From Gnetum montanum (Eukaryota; Streptophyta; Gnetopsida; Gnetales; Gnetaceae), in contig MNCI01030582.1 of the NCBI GenBank assembly GCA_015680685.1, forward strand, positions 700,845-764,844: a stretch of 64,000 nucleotides of DNA. Reading direction: 5' to 3'. Below, piece by piece: positions 1 to 11,809 of the stretch. A program made the position numbers and the translations under genes. The notes under the pieces are model-generated. The model was not told the origin of the DNA. It was given only the letters and a program-made list of their open reading frames with translations, and did no database searches. How positions within the stretch are numbered: the first letter of the stretch is position 1; each line of letters begins with the position of its first letter.

Positions 1-46
1 TAGTGGTAGTCCCTAAGAAAGATGAGAGTATACCTATTCTTGCATC
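1..46 (+). pseudogene. RT upstream fragment of element A
   Basis: The plus strand encodes VVVPKKDES here, like the motif that precedes the first catalytic block of Ty3/gypsy reverse transcriptases. The next block (SGVSCICIDF) appears only at about 1,450, on the far side of an inverted LTR. I infer that this is the left part of the element A RT, separated from the rest by an insertion. It is a very short match, so confidence is low. Confidence 0.35.
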
Positions 47-1438
47 TGAAAAATTCAATTGCTAGAAAACCAAGAATCCTAGGTGTGGAACAGTTATTAA
101 CCTTAGATACCAAGGGACTCTAAGAAAGATGATCCAAGATGCCCTAGATAGTCTTGCCGATCACCCAGGAACTTGAAAAGTGTAAATAGAACATATTGCA
201 AAAATGATACAAATCTAGAATGAAAGAAAAATAATGCTCAAAATGAAATCATGATAATTTGCATAATAAATGAACTATAGTCTTTATTACACTAAAAATA
301 ATGAAAATAAAGAGTTCTAAAAGTGTACAAATTGTGCCTATATGTATGAAGAGTTTGCGCTAATGAAGTTCAAAGCCTGTTGAAGCTAGTAGTTTTTGCT
401 CTACATTCAACTCCATGATCTAGGTACTTTCCAACATTCAACACTAAAACTCCTTGTAGGTTTTCATGCTCAGATTTGCAACGTTGGTAACAGGGATTAA
501 GATATGTGAATGAATTTTGTTGCAAAGGAAGTACTACATTGAGGGTCCTTTTGCTTAAGTAGTTGGATGTTTCTCCAAAAGCCTCACACAATCCTTAATG
601 GTCACAAGTGCTTAAACTGGCCAAAGGTTCTAGTGCTCAAGAATTACTAAAAGCTTTTTGGGTGCCAAAATTCCAAAGTAGAAGAATCAAAGAACCTCTT
701 CTAGGTGTTTGAAATTGACTTTTATAGGTTACATGGCTACTAATTTTTGGTTGCATATTTTTGCCATAATTATTGGCAAATTGGAATCATGTGTAGGTAT
801 AGTAGATATTCATCTCTAGCATAGTTTTCATTTATGATAAGTTTTGATATCCATAAGACATCAAAATCATGATGGTTATGATAAATAGTAAACAAACTTT
901 TGTAACTACACTAACCTTTATCCATCCACACTGGCCTTGTGGTAGCAATGCTAGAGTTGTGTGGTCTACATTGGAATTGATGGGGCAATGTTGGGATTAT
1001 TTGAAGAATGAAATCCCATCCACTCCAATGTTGACTTCATGAAAAGTAAAAACTTTCACAACTCCAACATTGGCCTTAAGACATCCATGCTAGGTTTTGT
1101 GAAAACTACATTGGGTTTTGTTGGAAAAATGAAAATCCAACACCACCCACATTGGGGGTAGGTGCTTCCAACATATTTGAGGCTATAACCTTATAAAAAC
1201 CCATGAAAATGCCAAATTTGGTAGTTCCCAAGGCATTTTCAGCCTTACCAAGCCCAAATATAGACATGAGGTAACTTCTTGACTTGGGAAGTGAGCCTAA
1301 AATAACTTTTGTGGCATTTTTCAGCCTCCAAGTGTTTGTGTAAGATTGCATCTCATGGATTATAAATTTCACATTTTACAATGAAAACTTAGCCTCAAGT
1401 ATAGGAGTAAAGGTTATAAGGTTAAAAATATTTCAACA
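47..1438 (-). repeat. Inverted solo LTR of the element A family
   Basis: Read on the minus strand, this segment aligns along its whole length with 12,139-13,474 (for example the shared stretch ATATTTGGGCTTGG and the T-rich 3' part). On the plus strand it starts TGAAAAATTC and ends TTTCAACA, giving short inverted ends with TG...CA. The flanks 41-45 (tgcat) and 1439-1443 (tgtat) are similar but do not form a clean duplication. Orientation is opposite to the surrounding pol gene, so it is not that element's own 5' LTR. Exact ends are estimates. Confidence 0.6.
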
Positions 1439-1449
1439 TGTATTTTCTT

Positions 1450-2190
1450 AGTGGTGTTTCATGTATCTGTATTGATTTCTAAGATTTGAATAATACAACC
1501 ATCAAAGATGATTTTCCATTACTTAGTATTAACCAACTTATCAATACTATAACTATACATGCCTTATTATCCTTCGTGGATGGGTTCTCGAGATATGACC
1601 AAGTTAGGATTTATCCAAAGCATTAACTTTGTGTAACCTTCATGACCCCTTGGGCAACCTTTTGCTACATCATGATGCCCTTTGATCTAAAGAGCATAGG
1701 TGTCACTTATCAGCAATCCATGATGTATATATTTAGTTATTACATGCTAAGATTGCTTAATGACTATGTGGACGATATAGTCATTAAGTCCAAAATGGCC
1801 AATGACCATGTGCATGATCTTGACCTTGTGTTGAAATGATGTCTTAAATATGAGTTGAGGCTTAATCCCAAGAAGTGTGTCTTTGGTGTCAAAATAGATA
1901 AGATGCTTGGATTTTTAGTATTTGAAGTGGGGATACATGTCTATCCTAATAAGGTTAAGGCCATATCCAACTTGGCCACACGAACCAACCTTAAGGAGAT
2001 TTGGCGACTATAAGGTAGACTATACTTTATCCATAGGTTCATCACCAAACTTATAGATAAAGTACAATCCATGCAACACTTTCTTAAGAAAGGAGTTCGT
2101 TATGAGTGGATAGCTCAATGCCAAGAAGCCTTTAAAAACCTTAAGTAAGAGTTGGCACAACTATGCACAATCTATCTACCATAAAACAAT
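1450..2190 (+). pseudogene. Element A reverse transcriptase (Ty3/gypsy, Tat-like)
   Basis: Reverse transcriptase domain of an LTR retrotransposon. Conserved blocks are read in order: CIDF, KDDFPLLSINQL, FVDGFSRYDQVRI, TPWATFCYIMMPFDLKS, YVDDIVIKSK (the catalytic YVDD) and the thumb/connection region (KVKAISNLATR, RRFI-like HRFITKL). Several in-frame stops and at least one frame change make it non-functional. The open piece 1,642-1,839 is only part of the domain. The block order and the aRNH downstream place it in the Tat lineage of Ty3/gypsy by family knowledge. Confidence 0.85.
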
Positions 2191-2430
2191 AAATCTTTTT
2201 ACATCTTCCTTGCTATCTCTAACATGTCCATTGCCTCCCTACTTTGTAAGCAACAAGATGATGGAGCGAAGTTACCCATATACTATCTGAGCCATGCAGT
2301 AATTGTCTATGAGACTTGATACATAGAAGTGAAGAAGTATTATCTAGCCCTGGTCTTCTCATTGAAGAAGTAGTGGCACTACCTCTTTAGGAGCCAATTC
2401 AATGTCATTTGTAGGGACAACATGCTTAGA
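2190..2430 (+). pseudogene. Element A degenerate retroelement RNase H
   Basis: Follows RT directly. It reads FYIFLAISNMSIASLLCKQ, then LPIYYLSHAV and LALVFSLKK. The first catalytic motif of active Ty3/gypsy RNase H (an Asp in a YTDAS-like block) is absent. In the Tat lineage this domain is known to be degenerate when a second RNase H is present, which fits the next feature. Confidence 0.7.
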
Positions 2431-2649
2431 GCCATAACAACCAATATCTATCAAGGTAGCTATATAGCCTATTGGAAAGTCATAATAGCTAATTTTAACC
2501 TTCAGTACATCTTCCAAGCCTAAACAAAAGTTCAAGATATAGCCAAAAAACTTACCATTTCCCCTGTAGAAGACCATGCAACTATTGATCCTAAGTTCCC
2601 TGATGAACATGTTAACATTGTTAGTGAAGTACTCAAAGGCTATGAGGCA

Positions 2650-3045
2650 ATTATGCACTTTGATGGAGCTTCAACTACCCATGGGGCTAGTGCTTCTACC
2701 ATCATAACATTACCTTCTAGTGAAATCAAATCCTTCACCTACCATTTTGAATTCCCATGTAGCAACAATGTGGCAGAGTATGAAGGATTAATTAGGGGAA
2801 TGATGGTAGCTCATAACTAAGAAATCAAATACCTAATGAAAAAAGGTGATTCACAACTCATGATTAACCAAGTAACAAAGGTTTACATGTGTAAAACCAA
2901 ACACTTACAATATTATTATGACCTAGGTAAGAGATTAATGCAGCAATTTACAAATGTTGGTGTCCAACATATAACCCAAACCAAGAACACGTTAGCTAAT
3001 GCCATTGTGACCTTAGCCCTAAGTGTGATTCCCAATGTTTTTAGC
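2650..3045 (+). pseudogene. Element A archaeal-type RNase H (aRNH)
   Basis: Second RNase H, lying between the RT-linked RNase H and integrase, the common place for Tat elements. Visible motifs are HFDGAST (first Asp), FPCSNNVAEYEGLIRGM (catalytic Glu), KKGDSQLMINQV (second Asp) and LANAIVTLALS, where the usual final Asp of an ADALA-like block is Asn. One stop occurs at about 2,820. The first half is in one frame and the second half continues as an open frame to 3,249. Confidence 0.8.
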
Positions 3046-3289
3046 AAGTTACCTTCCTTGACCATGAATAGTGTTATTCTCATCACGCATAACACTAAAG
3101 GTAACTCTATAGCCTATATCAACACCACCCCTCAAAAGGAATGGTATGACAATATAAATTTTTACCCAATGCATGGTGAATCTTCACAAAGCTTAAATAC
3201 TTCTCAAAGAACATTGTACATAAAAGATCAAAACAATCTCTCATTATAGGTGATAACACATTATGTCAATGGTCTTCTGATGGCTTATA

Positions 3290-4368
3290 ATTAGTGTGCT
3301 TGGGAAAAACTAAAGCTCACATACTCATTGAGCAAGTTCATGAGGGTGTATGTGGGGGACAAATAGGACCGAGAGCCATGGCCACAAAGATTAGATAACT
3401 GGGCTATTATTGGCCCTATATGAAAAGCAACTGCTTGTAGAAGGTTAAAACTTGTGACACTTGTCAATGGCATAGTAACCTAATACGCGTGCCATCGACT
3501 AAGTTACATACTACTTAGATAACTTGGCCATTTCAATGATGGGGACTTAATGTTATTATACCTATAATGCCTAAGTCTTTCATAGGGCATAGCTTTATCA
3601 TCACTACAATTGAATACATTAAAAAGTGGGTTAAAGCTATTCCTCTAAGGAAGATGACATCTCAACGAGTCTATGAATTTATACTTGATAACATAGTAGC
3701 CCATATTGGTATACCTTTGACCATAGTCACAGATAATGGACCATAGTTTAGTAGCCAAGAAACACAAGTCTTTTGTTAAGACCTAGGTATTAATCATTCC
3801 TTTTTGTCACCAGACTACCCTCAAGACAATGGCCAAGCTGAAGCTAGCAACAAGGCCATCATAAACTTGCTTAAAAAGAAGCTGAATAATAGTAGACACA
3901 AGTGCCATGAGAAGCTTATCCACACACTTTGGGCCTATTGAACCACAACTGGGGTAACCTAATATAGCCTAGTTTCTGGATTTGAAGATGTTTTTCCTCT
4001 TAAATTGTAAGTTCCATCACTCAGTGGCATTATCAAACTTCATCAATGATGAGAAGAATAAGGAACTATGTACCGTTGACATATATTTGATGGAGGAGCA
4101 GCAGATACAAACCATTACTTACATCAAACAATACCAAAAGAGTTAGAAACAACAACATCGTCATCACCTAAATAAGTGAAAGATCAAGAAAGGAGACTTG
4201 GTTTTCAACGTTGTTCATGCACATGCAAAAAACTTCTCAACCAACTAGGAAGGACCTTTCTTGGTCATCAAGGCCTATGGCAATGAAGCCTTAAGAGTAG
4301 CTAACATGGATGGAAATGAATTAGCTAATTTTCTCAACCATTCCTATCTAAAGCCCTATTACATATAA
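3290..4368 (+). pseudogene. Element A integrase
   Basis: Integrase with the N-terminal zinc region (VHEGVCGG, YYWPYMKSNC, CDTCQWH), the catalytic core and a C-terminal part ending in LKPYYI. Of the DDE triad the first Asp is replaced (WGLNVI), while VTDNGP and NGQAEASNK keep the second Asp and the Glu. Scattered TAG, TGA and TAA codons interrupt the frame. It ends the polyprotein of element A. Confidence 0.85.
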
Positions 4369-5167
4369 CATAATCTTCTTTATAGGTACAAACTAATAGT
4401 TAATATCAATAACCTTTACAACCTATAGCAAGTGAGCCTATATAATCTCCACTTATCTCTCTCAATCTCTCTTTATTTTTCATAATGAATGAACTCCAAA
4501 ACTTTGTAAATCTGATGCACATTGCATAGATCCCTCTATGCTGTAACAATGGTAACCTACGATGACTCGGTCTACTTGTTTTCTCCTGTGTCCTTGTATA
4601 TTATCTTATAACAATATGTTCTCTTTGTCTTTTTTATTATTATCTCTTAAAGTTGTGCTTGCAAGATGAAGATTGAAGTCATCACAAAGGTGTAGCTTAT
4701 CGTAGCAATAAGTTACCATGTGACCTTGATGCGTAAGATTCAGTGATTCTATCCTACCATACCAAGAGTACCTGTGTCATATTATTTCCATTACCCTTTT
4801 TTTGAGGCCAATCTTGTAACCCAAGTATAACCTTACTTACCCTAAATGATAACGATGACAAATGTTTAACACTCATGCATTATGGTCATGTAATGTTTCC
4901 TTTTTCATGCTCCACCATCAATTTTGTTGAATGTAATAAATCTCATTCAATGAGAAAACCAAATCAAATCTAGCTTTGATAATGAAATCCATTGAACGTT
5001 TTACCCTAAAAAAATGGAAAAGTAAATTATTGAGAATCCAAAATGTCGATGAAGATGAAAAGACAAATGAATAACTCTAAAAAAGCAAAGGGAGGAGCTG
5101 AATGGCCAAAGAAATCTTTTAGTGAAGTGTCAGTCCCTCAAAAACACTATCAAATGACCAACACTTT
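4369..5167 (+). other. Post-integrase region of element A, left part
   Basis: Lies between the element A integrase and the insertion site of element C. Mostly AT-rich without conserved domains. A small open frame begins at 5,043 (MSMKMKRQMNNSKK) and, if element C is removed, runs on into 11,810 and after as a charged stretch. I do not recognise the product. The sequence resumes at 11,810. Confidence 0.5.
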
Positions 5168-5988
5168 TGATGAGTGGCAAGGTACCCCTACACTCAACCA
5201 TACGAATATGAGCGTTACACACGCGATCCAGCCAAACTTCGCAGATGGACTAGTTGTGGCATCTAGATAGTTAGCCTTAGGTCGTAGTTCGTTGTCTTCC
5301 CACCTAGACTAGTGTTAACTTTATCATGTATGGTTTAGTCCAGAGTGAGGTGTATGATGTGTCCTATGCTAATGCTACTACTGAAGACAATGGAAGGTAA
5401 TATTAACTAAGCTAAGCTAGGAGAGAAAGGGTGAGAGAGAATCTAAGCTAGCCTAAGTGCGATGAGCATCCGTTCCTTAATTATCCATACACATCTTGGA
5501 CTTCATGCATAACTACGACTGGGATTACCAAGCACAAATCCTAGGTATGCTACTGGGTTACCAAGTAGTCATACTTAAATGCTCGTAATCAAGTCGTACT
5601 CATTCCACATTTAATAGGAGTTTAGGATAAGAAGGTATTAACTAAGAAAGTAGTAAATAACAATTAATTAAATGATTAAACTAAGTGAATGTTGTAATGA
5701 TGAAGTAATCTTGATCTTTATTTTCGGTCATGTGCGTGTCCAAGTACGTCACACTCAAATAAAGGTTCCATACAATTACAATCACCACACTACGGGCATA
5801 CACTGGGAGGAAAAGGGTTGAGAGGAAAAATAGAAACTAAAACTTAACTCTAAAACTTCTAATTCTAAAACTGACTAACTCATAACTGTCTACCTCTTAT
5901 TTATAGATGAGGAGATAGGCTACGATATTGAGTACATGATATCGCGACGAGGCTGCGATATCGCGGTGCACTAAATGGCGACTCATCA
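5168..5988 (-). repeat. Element C 3' LTR
   Basis: Direct repeat partner of 11,008-11,809, with the same ends. On the minus strand it begins TGATGAGTCGCC, has palindromic GATATC blocks (5,924-5,943 and about 5,955-5,966) and then a TATA box (TATAAATAAGAGG, about 5,894-5,906). Length is 821 bp. Confidence 0.93.
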
Positions 5989-6001
5989 TACCCCCACAAC
6001 T
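5989..6001 (-). promoter_or_regulatory. Element C polypurine tract
   Basis: On the minus strand the bases next to the 3' LTR read GTTGTGGGGGTA followed by TGATGAG. A G-rich tract abutting the LTR is the plus-strand primer of LTR retrotransposons. The same GGGGGTA precedes the 3' LTRs of elements D and E. Confidence 0.8.
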
Positions 6002-6168
6002 GAGTGAAAACTCGTCCTCGAGTTACAGTGAGAACAATCTCCATTGATTACATAGTGGATAGGTATGAGATTATTAGATGGTGAAAATGGGTTTATGCCA
6101 CAGTGTGGAATCAAAAAAAATTGAGACACAACACAATACATGTGCTACAGCTACAAAATTGGTGGAAC

Positions 6169-8958
6169 TCATGTAGTTCCAGATGGCGGTGGCTCCTCCA
6201 TAGGTGCTTTCCCCTTATCTTGTGCTCCAGTTCTTGGAACTTGATGGTGTTGAAGTATGGCCTGGAGTTTCTCCTCTTCAATCCGGGGATCCTTTGCCAT
6301 CCATGCTAATGTTTCGATGTTTGATGGAGTCATCACCTCCCATGGGTAGGGCAGTTGCGGAAACATTTGATTGGCCTTAACATACCAAGTCACAAACATC
6401 CATTGTTTCTCTTCATTGGCTCTGGCTTCATCTTTGTACTCTTGAAGGTCTATAAGCCGTTGAGCCAAATTAGTTACAACACCTTTTTTTCCTTGGTAGC
6501 TTGCATTTACCACCTCAAGTTCAGAATTTGCGATCTCCAGTTTTTCCAATAACTTCTTATGTTCTGCAAATTCTACTTCATATTTGTTTTGGGTGGTGGC
6601 TACCTATTGCTCAAGCTCTATTCTCAGGTGCCATGCTATTAACATGGCAAGGTTGGCATATTGTAGGTTTGCCAACTCCATGTATTCTGTTAGATCTTGA
6701 ATCCGCAGGTCCTAGTTCTTAACTTTCACCTGGTGGTCAAAGGTATATGTGTCCAATATGGCCCGCCAATCAGTTTTTTGAGCACTAATAGCATTGATGT
6801 AGGCCTTGGCCATATGGATCTCCTTCTCAAGGATCTGTTTGTACATTCCCACCTAGTCCCAGAAGTTCTGCTTTAGCTTTTTATGTCGTTTAGCCTTATT
6901 TTGCCATGCGCTGATTTCGATAGCTATCTTCTGGCAGATGACATGTACCTCCTCCATTGAGAGGGTTTGATTCTCCCTAGCTAAACGGCTCATGTCTTGG
7001 TTGACTCAGATGAATTATTCTCGCAACTAATGAAAGTGTTTCTCGAGAATGTTCTTTTGCTTTTCCACAGAGGTCAACCGAAGGTTGTCAAAAACAAGCT
7101 ATTTATTTTCTTCCTGTAAGGCATTGAGTGCTTTGAGATGCACATGAGTTTGTGCATGTGCTATAGAGGCATCCCAAACAACCTTCTCTTTTTCTTCAGC
7201 CACCTTTTTATTCTTTGTTAGTAGCTTGGTTAGTTGCTTAGTTCTGAAGCTGTCCAACTGGTCTGTGGAAAAAAGTTGCAAAGGGTCCCGCTATGCAGCT
7301 TGTAGAACCATGAGCTATTCTTGTAATTTCTACACCTCTGCTTCAGCATGCTCAGCCCTCACTTTTGTTAAGACCAGCTTTCCCTTCATGGAAATGAGAT
7401 CTGACTGAGTTACCATAACATCCTGAGGGATCTTAAATAGGGACATCATTACTTGTCCTATTTGTAGCAATCGATCAAGCACATCCTCATGTTTCACAAG
7501 AGTCATTGAGGTTCCAGCCAAGGTTTGAGCATCCTGTGCTCCTATGAGATTTGCTGGTGGCACAATAGGTACATTGAACGACTCTTTGATGTGATCTATG
7601 ACCACTTCTATGACTCCCATGGCATCTTAGTGTTGCATGACCATCACAATGGCCCCTTCACCAGTTTCTAATTGCACTTGCAAAGATGCCGCATTTCCTG
7701 AGATCTGTTGTGACCAAATACTTTCCCCTCCTCCTGTATGAATAGACACTTCACCCCTTGTATGATCCAAAGAAATCGTGGGCTGCATGGCATCGTTAAT
7801 GACACAGAAGAGATTTGCGTCATCACAACTTCCCCAACTGACCATCTCAACGATGGCCTTGAGATGGCTCATTGATGGTTTGTAGTCTTGCAGTGGCAGT
7901 GGTTGAATTTAGCTCATGCTAGGCCCTGCTTCCTGTTGTTGGCTGCATCATGTACTTGGAGGTTGGATGGGTCCTGCAAGTTGAGTTGTAGTTGGTCCAG
8001 CCATCTGTTCTTCTTCTTCTTCTGGCCCCAGCGTCTCACCAATGATTTTTCTTGCAACTGGTGGCTTTAATAGTTCCGCATATGAAACATGTTGGGCTTT
8101 TCGAAGGACATCATTGGTGTAACCCCTGATACCAACACATCAGCATAGCTTCCTAATAAGGCAGAAAAAGGGCAATGCCATCTTCCCTATCTTTTGTTCC
8201 TTGAACTACCTCAGGATCTTCGTTAAGTATACATGAGGCAGGTTAGCATTAACCTTTCCCATTAGCACTGCACATCCTCCAGCCGCATATGTTGAAATTC
8301 TTTTTAAGCCCTTCATGGGAAAGAGGTGATACGTTCCAATTTTGAAATAGACCCTTTCTTTCGTCGTCAACTCACCAAATGTCTTATCTTTGCCATATGT
8401 CATTTCCAACCAATCTCGTCACACATCGGGGTCTGAACGGGTGGATAACTAAGGAACCTTGGGCCTTGTATTCAGAATGTTTAATACTTCTGAATTGGCT
8501 TGCGCAGAGAAATCGACTATCACACTACAAATATTGACGGCGGTACCTTGTTCCCTATTGTGCCAAAATTGATACGTCTCTCCTAGGTACCAGGCACCAC
8601 TTTTAGAGAGGGTAAGCCATAAGGGAGACCCTTTTAGGTGATCCCTAATAGCCTCAGGAGCAAACTTTGCAAAAGATTCAAATTTTAATTCCACAATCAC
8701 CACAACAAATGTGGAATTTTTGTGGATGGCCTGAACACAATCTCGGGGCAACATGAGATGTTGTCCCTATTCAAGTACTACAAAAGCTCCTCCTTCTACC
8801 TACCTAGACTATATGGTAGGAGGGTCCTCTTGATGAATGCTAAATGATTGTTCCTCCTATTCTACATGTTGTCTGGTAGGGACTTGTTCTTTGCCTCTCC
8901 TAGGTCGTTTACTTCCACCTTGAGTAGGACCTTTTTGTTATCCACGTTTCGGGCCCAT
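6169..8958 (-). pseudogene. Element C ORF2: unrecognised, coiled-coil C-terminus
   Basis: A single frame runs from ATG at 8,958 to a stop at 6,169, about 929 codons, interrupted by scattered nonsense codons but with no evident frameshift. The N-terminal third looks globular (segments LMLPRDCVQAIHKNS, GAWYLGETYQFW, TYHLFPMKGLKRIS, CAVLMGKVNANLPHVYL). A Pro/Gln-rich linker follows (about 8,020-7,880). The last half is rich in heptad-like Leu, Lys and Glu (QLTKLLTKNKKVAEEKEK; LEKLEIANSELEVV), suggesting a long coiled coil. It matches no gag, protease, RT, integrase or envelope motif that I recognise. The ATG is directly preceded by CAG after a pyrimidine-rich stretch, so it might be the first base of an exon. 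Function unknown. Confidence 0.65.
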
Positions 8959-10127
8959 CTGCAATCACACAGGACCAAGCGTTAATAAGGTTATTTTTGA
9001 AGTTAAGTTATACCTTACTGCTTGCCTTAATTAATTAACTTATTTTATCTCTGTGTGATGTTGCTTGAAAGATTATAATAGTGAGTCCATTTTACTTAGG
9101 TGCTTTCCAATTTTAATTTCCTGGTGTACCTAAAGGGATTAAATGATTTTTGGCATAATTATTCTAAATGTTATAGCTAATTACCATAGATAATGTCCTT
9201 TGGGTGATGATAAATTCCAAAAAATTTAGATGCTATTCAGCAGGTGTCCCTCCCCCATGACTAAGCTGAACACTCAGGGTTCAAGCAAGTTCAGACAAAA
9301 TTAAAATTGGAGTACCAACGAGCAAGATATAGGTAGAAAAGCAAGGGGTCACACTTGTAAGTCGTAGAGAAAAATTTGAAAAACTTCCCCACGTGATTTG
9401 TGAAAAATGATGCTAAGTGTTGCAAGGGGATCGCCTATTTATAAGTCCAGGGGATGCATAGGCCGCGATATCACGTACGCGATATCATAGCCTATTGATG
9501 TTTAGGCCCGAGGGAAAAATACCAAATTTTGAAGGTTTTTCCTAGAATTAAAAGTGAAAATTAGGACATGTGACGCATGTTAAAGGGTTCTAGGGTAATT
9601 AGATGGTTTGGAAGGCACGAATAATGATATGTGGATTTTATCAATAAGGACCTCAGGTGGTAGAGAAAAAGGCTATGTGATGGTACATAGGAATGTTGAT
9701 TCGAAGGGATAATAATAATAGGGAAAGAATGTTATGAAAAATAGGTCGAGGGTAAGAAATGGTGTATGTGAGCTACATCGTAAGTGAAAATTACAAATGA
9801 TTACACAAGTGAATCCTCCACAAAGCAAGTTCCAACCTATAATGCCCTTGTGTAACCACCCTTAAAAGTGTTCGTGGACACTCACAGGGTTAAATGTAAT
9901 CCACACTGGCTCCACAAAGCACACACATGTAAATATCACCGGCATGAGGTAAGAATTCTACGTTACATGCGACATGAGCTATAATTACATGAACAGTGAG
10001 ATGAGATGAACTATAGAAGGGATTGTAGAGATTGGGACATGAGGTAACTGACCCAGGGCACAGTGAATCCTACATGTAAAGCATGATTAAGGTGTTATTA
10101 ACCTGTCGTTCCAAGATCAGGACCAAG
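8959..10127 (-). other. Element C spacer between gag and ORF2
   Basis: About 1.2 kb without a supported ORF. It contains the palindrome and TATA motif described separately and, at its 3' end on the minus strand, a splice-acceptor-like TGTGTGATTGCAG just before the ORF2 ATG. Confidence 0.55.
9433..9487 (-). promoter_or_regulatory. Candidate internal promoter of element C
   Basis: On the minus strand the palindrome GATATCGCG-TAC-GTGATATC (9,468-9,487) is followed by CTTATAAATAGGC (9,433-9,445). The same pair, in the same order and similar spacing, is the U3 promoter region of the LTRs of elements C, D and E. It lies about 480 bp upstream of the ORF2 ATG. Promoter activity is an inference. Confidence 0.55.
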
Positions 10128-10860
10128 TTCATTCCTCTAATCAGTATAGTTGACCTTGGGCATACATCCCTAGGGTTTCTCTTGTTGCATCATGAAGCCC
10201 ATCAATAATATGGTACATTAGCCTTTCCTCGGAAAACCCATGGCCTGCACAGTTGTTTAACAGTGCCTTATATCTCTCTAAGGCCATGTCCAAGGGTTCA
10301 TGTTGTGCTTGTTTCCACTCTTGGATTTGTTTCCTCAAGGCTGACACTCTTGCGTAGGTTTGATATCTTTCATTAAAGAGCTCTACCATTGTTGACCAAC
10401 ATCGTATTAAATTCGATTTTAATGATCTATACCATACTTTTGCTTGGCCAAGGAGTGTCCTAGGGAAGAGCTTGAGTTTTTGCCAACTGTTATCAATGTT
10501 GTTCCATGTACATGCATTGTAGAATTCTTATAAATGTTGATGTAGATCTAAGTCATAGCCTCCTGAAAAATTAGGAAAGTTGTTTAAATTGAGCCTAGGT
10601 AGACGGCTCTCTTTACGATGCCTACGGAAGATTCGAACAACCTCTTGTATTTGCATTAGGCTTGTAGTGGCCAATGGGGTTTCATTGTCATCAGGTAAGT
10701 TAGGCTTTCGTGTGTTGGAATGACGTTGCCTACATTTATGTTTATAAGAAATCCCCACCTCGGGTTGCGTACTCCAATCTTCATTGTCATATAATTTGTT
10801 GGTTATCCAATGAATTTCCTCACTAGATGTGGCATTTTTATGGTGTTGTAGGAGAGCCAT
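10128..10860 (-). pseudogene. Element C gag core
   Basis: Gag protein, the structural polyprotein that packages retrotransposon RNA. The minus-strand frame starts at ATG 10,860 (MALLQHHKNATSSEE) and includes the retrotransposon gag region: KLKLFPRTLLGQAKVWYRSL, STMVELFNERYQTYARV, LRKQIQEWKQAQHEPLD, LERYKALLNNCAGHGFSE. It is closely similar in layout to gag of D and E (FNNKYQMYSKVSNL, HEPLDTAMG). After QGQLY a stop ends it, and the remainder of gag and the protease found in D and E are missing. One stop sits at about 10,530. Confidence 0.85.
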
Positions 10861-10988
10861 GGTTGTGAAGTTGTGTGTGAATTTATGTGTGACTTTTTTT
10901 TATAATTCTTTCTTCTTCCTAAGAGATATATCATTAATTCCTATATAGCGACCTTGTATGATATAACTAGTCTAGATAACTAACACCA

Positions 10989-11006
10989 TCCCCGGCAATA
11001 GCGCCA
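10989..11006 (-). promoter_or_regulatory. Element C primer-binding site
   Basis: On the minus strand TGGCGCTATTGCCGGGGA begins one base after the 5' LTR. It is close to TGGCGCCGTTGCCGGGGA, the tRNA-Asp-type site known from the Athila/Tat branch of plant Ty3/gypsy elements. Confidence 0.85.
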
Positions 11007-11007
11007 A

Positions 11008-11809
11008 TGATGAGTGGCAAGGTATCTCTACACTCAATGATACGAATATGAGTGTTACACATGTGATCTGGTCGAACTCCGCAGATGGACTAGTTGTGGC
11101 ATCTAGACAGTTAGCCATAGGTCGCAATTCACTATCTTCCCACCTGGACTAGTGTTAACTTTGTCACGTATGGTTTAGTCCAGAGTGAGGTGTATGATGT
11201 GCCCTATGCTAATACTACTCCTAAAGACAATGGAAGGTAATATTAACTAAGCTAAGCTAGGAGAGAAACGGTGAGAGAGAATCTAAGCTAGCCTAAGTGT
11301 GATGAGCATCCGTTCCTTAATTATCCATACACATCTTGGACTACATGCATGACTACCACTGGGATTACCAAGCGCAGATCCTAGGTACACTACTAGGTTA
11401 CCAAGTAGTCACACTTAAATGCTCATAATCAAGTCGTACTCATTCCGTGTTTAATAGGAGTTTAGGGTAAGAAGGTATTAACTAAGAAAGTAGTAAATAA
11501 AAATTAATTAAATGATTAAACTAAGTGAATTCTGCAATGATGAAGTAATCTCGATCTTTATTTTCGGTCATGTACATGTCCAAGTACATCACACTCAAAT
11601 AAAGGTTCCGTAAAATTACAATCACCACACTACGGGCATACACTGGGAGGAAAAGGGTTGAGAGGAAAAACAAAAACTAAAACTTAACTCTAAAAATTCT
11701 AATTCTAAAACTAACTAACTCATAATTGTCTACCTCTTATTTATAGATGAGGAGATAGGCTACGATATCGTGTACACAATATCGCGGTGCACTAAATGGC
11801 GACTCATCA
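11008..11809 (-). repeat. Element C 5' LTR
   Basis: 802 bp, near-identical direct repeat of 5,168-5,988. It has TGATGAGT...ACTCATCA ends, palindromic GATATC block at 11,764-11,783, and TATA box TATAAATAAGAGG at about 11,735-11,748 on the minus strand. Confidence 0.93.

Larger units (their letters stand above)
5168..11809 (-). mobile_element. Element C: non-autonomous LTR retrotransposon, 6.6 kb
   Basis: Complete structure: two LTRs with inverted ends TGATGAGT...ACTCATCA, a primer-binding site, a purine tract, and a perfect 5-bp target duplication ACTTT (5,163-5,167 and 11,810-11,814). Internal content on the minus strand is a gag core, a 1.2 kb spacer with a second promoter-like motif, and one long second ORF. 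No protease, RT, RNase H or integrase was found, so it must depend on another element. It is inserted in the 3' region of element A. LTRs differ at many CG/TG sites. Confidence 0.92.

Noticed and set aside
5-4368. Element A pol as an active polyprotein because YVDD is intact
   Set aside because: Many in-frame stops, a changed integrase catalytic residue and a probable LTR insertion in RT make it inactive.
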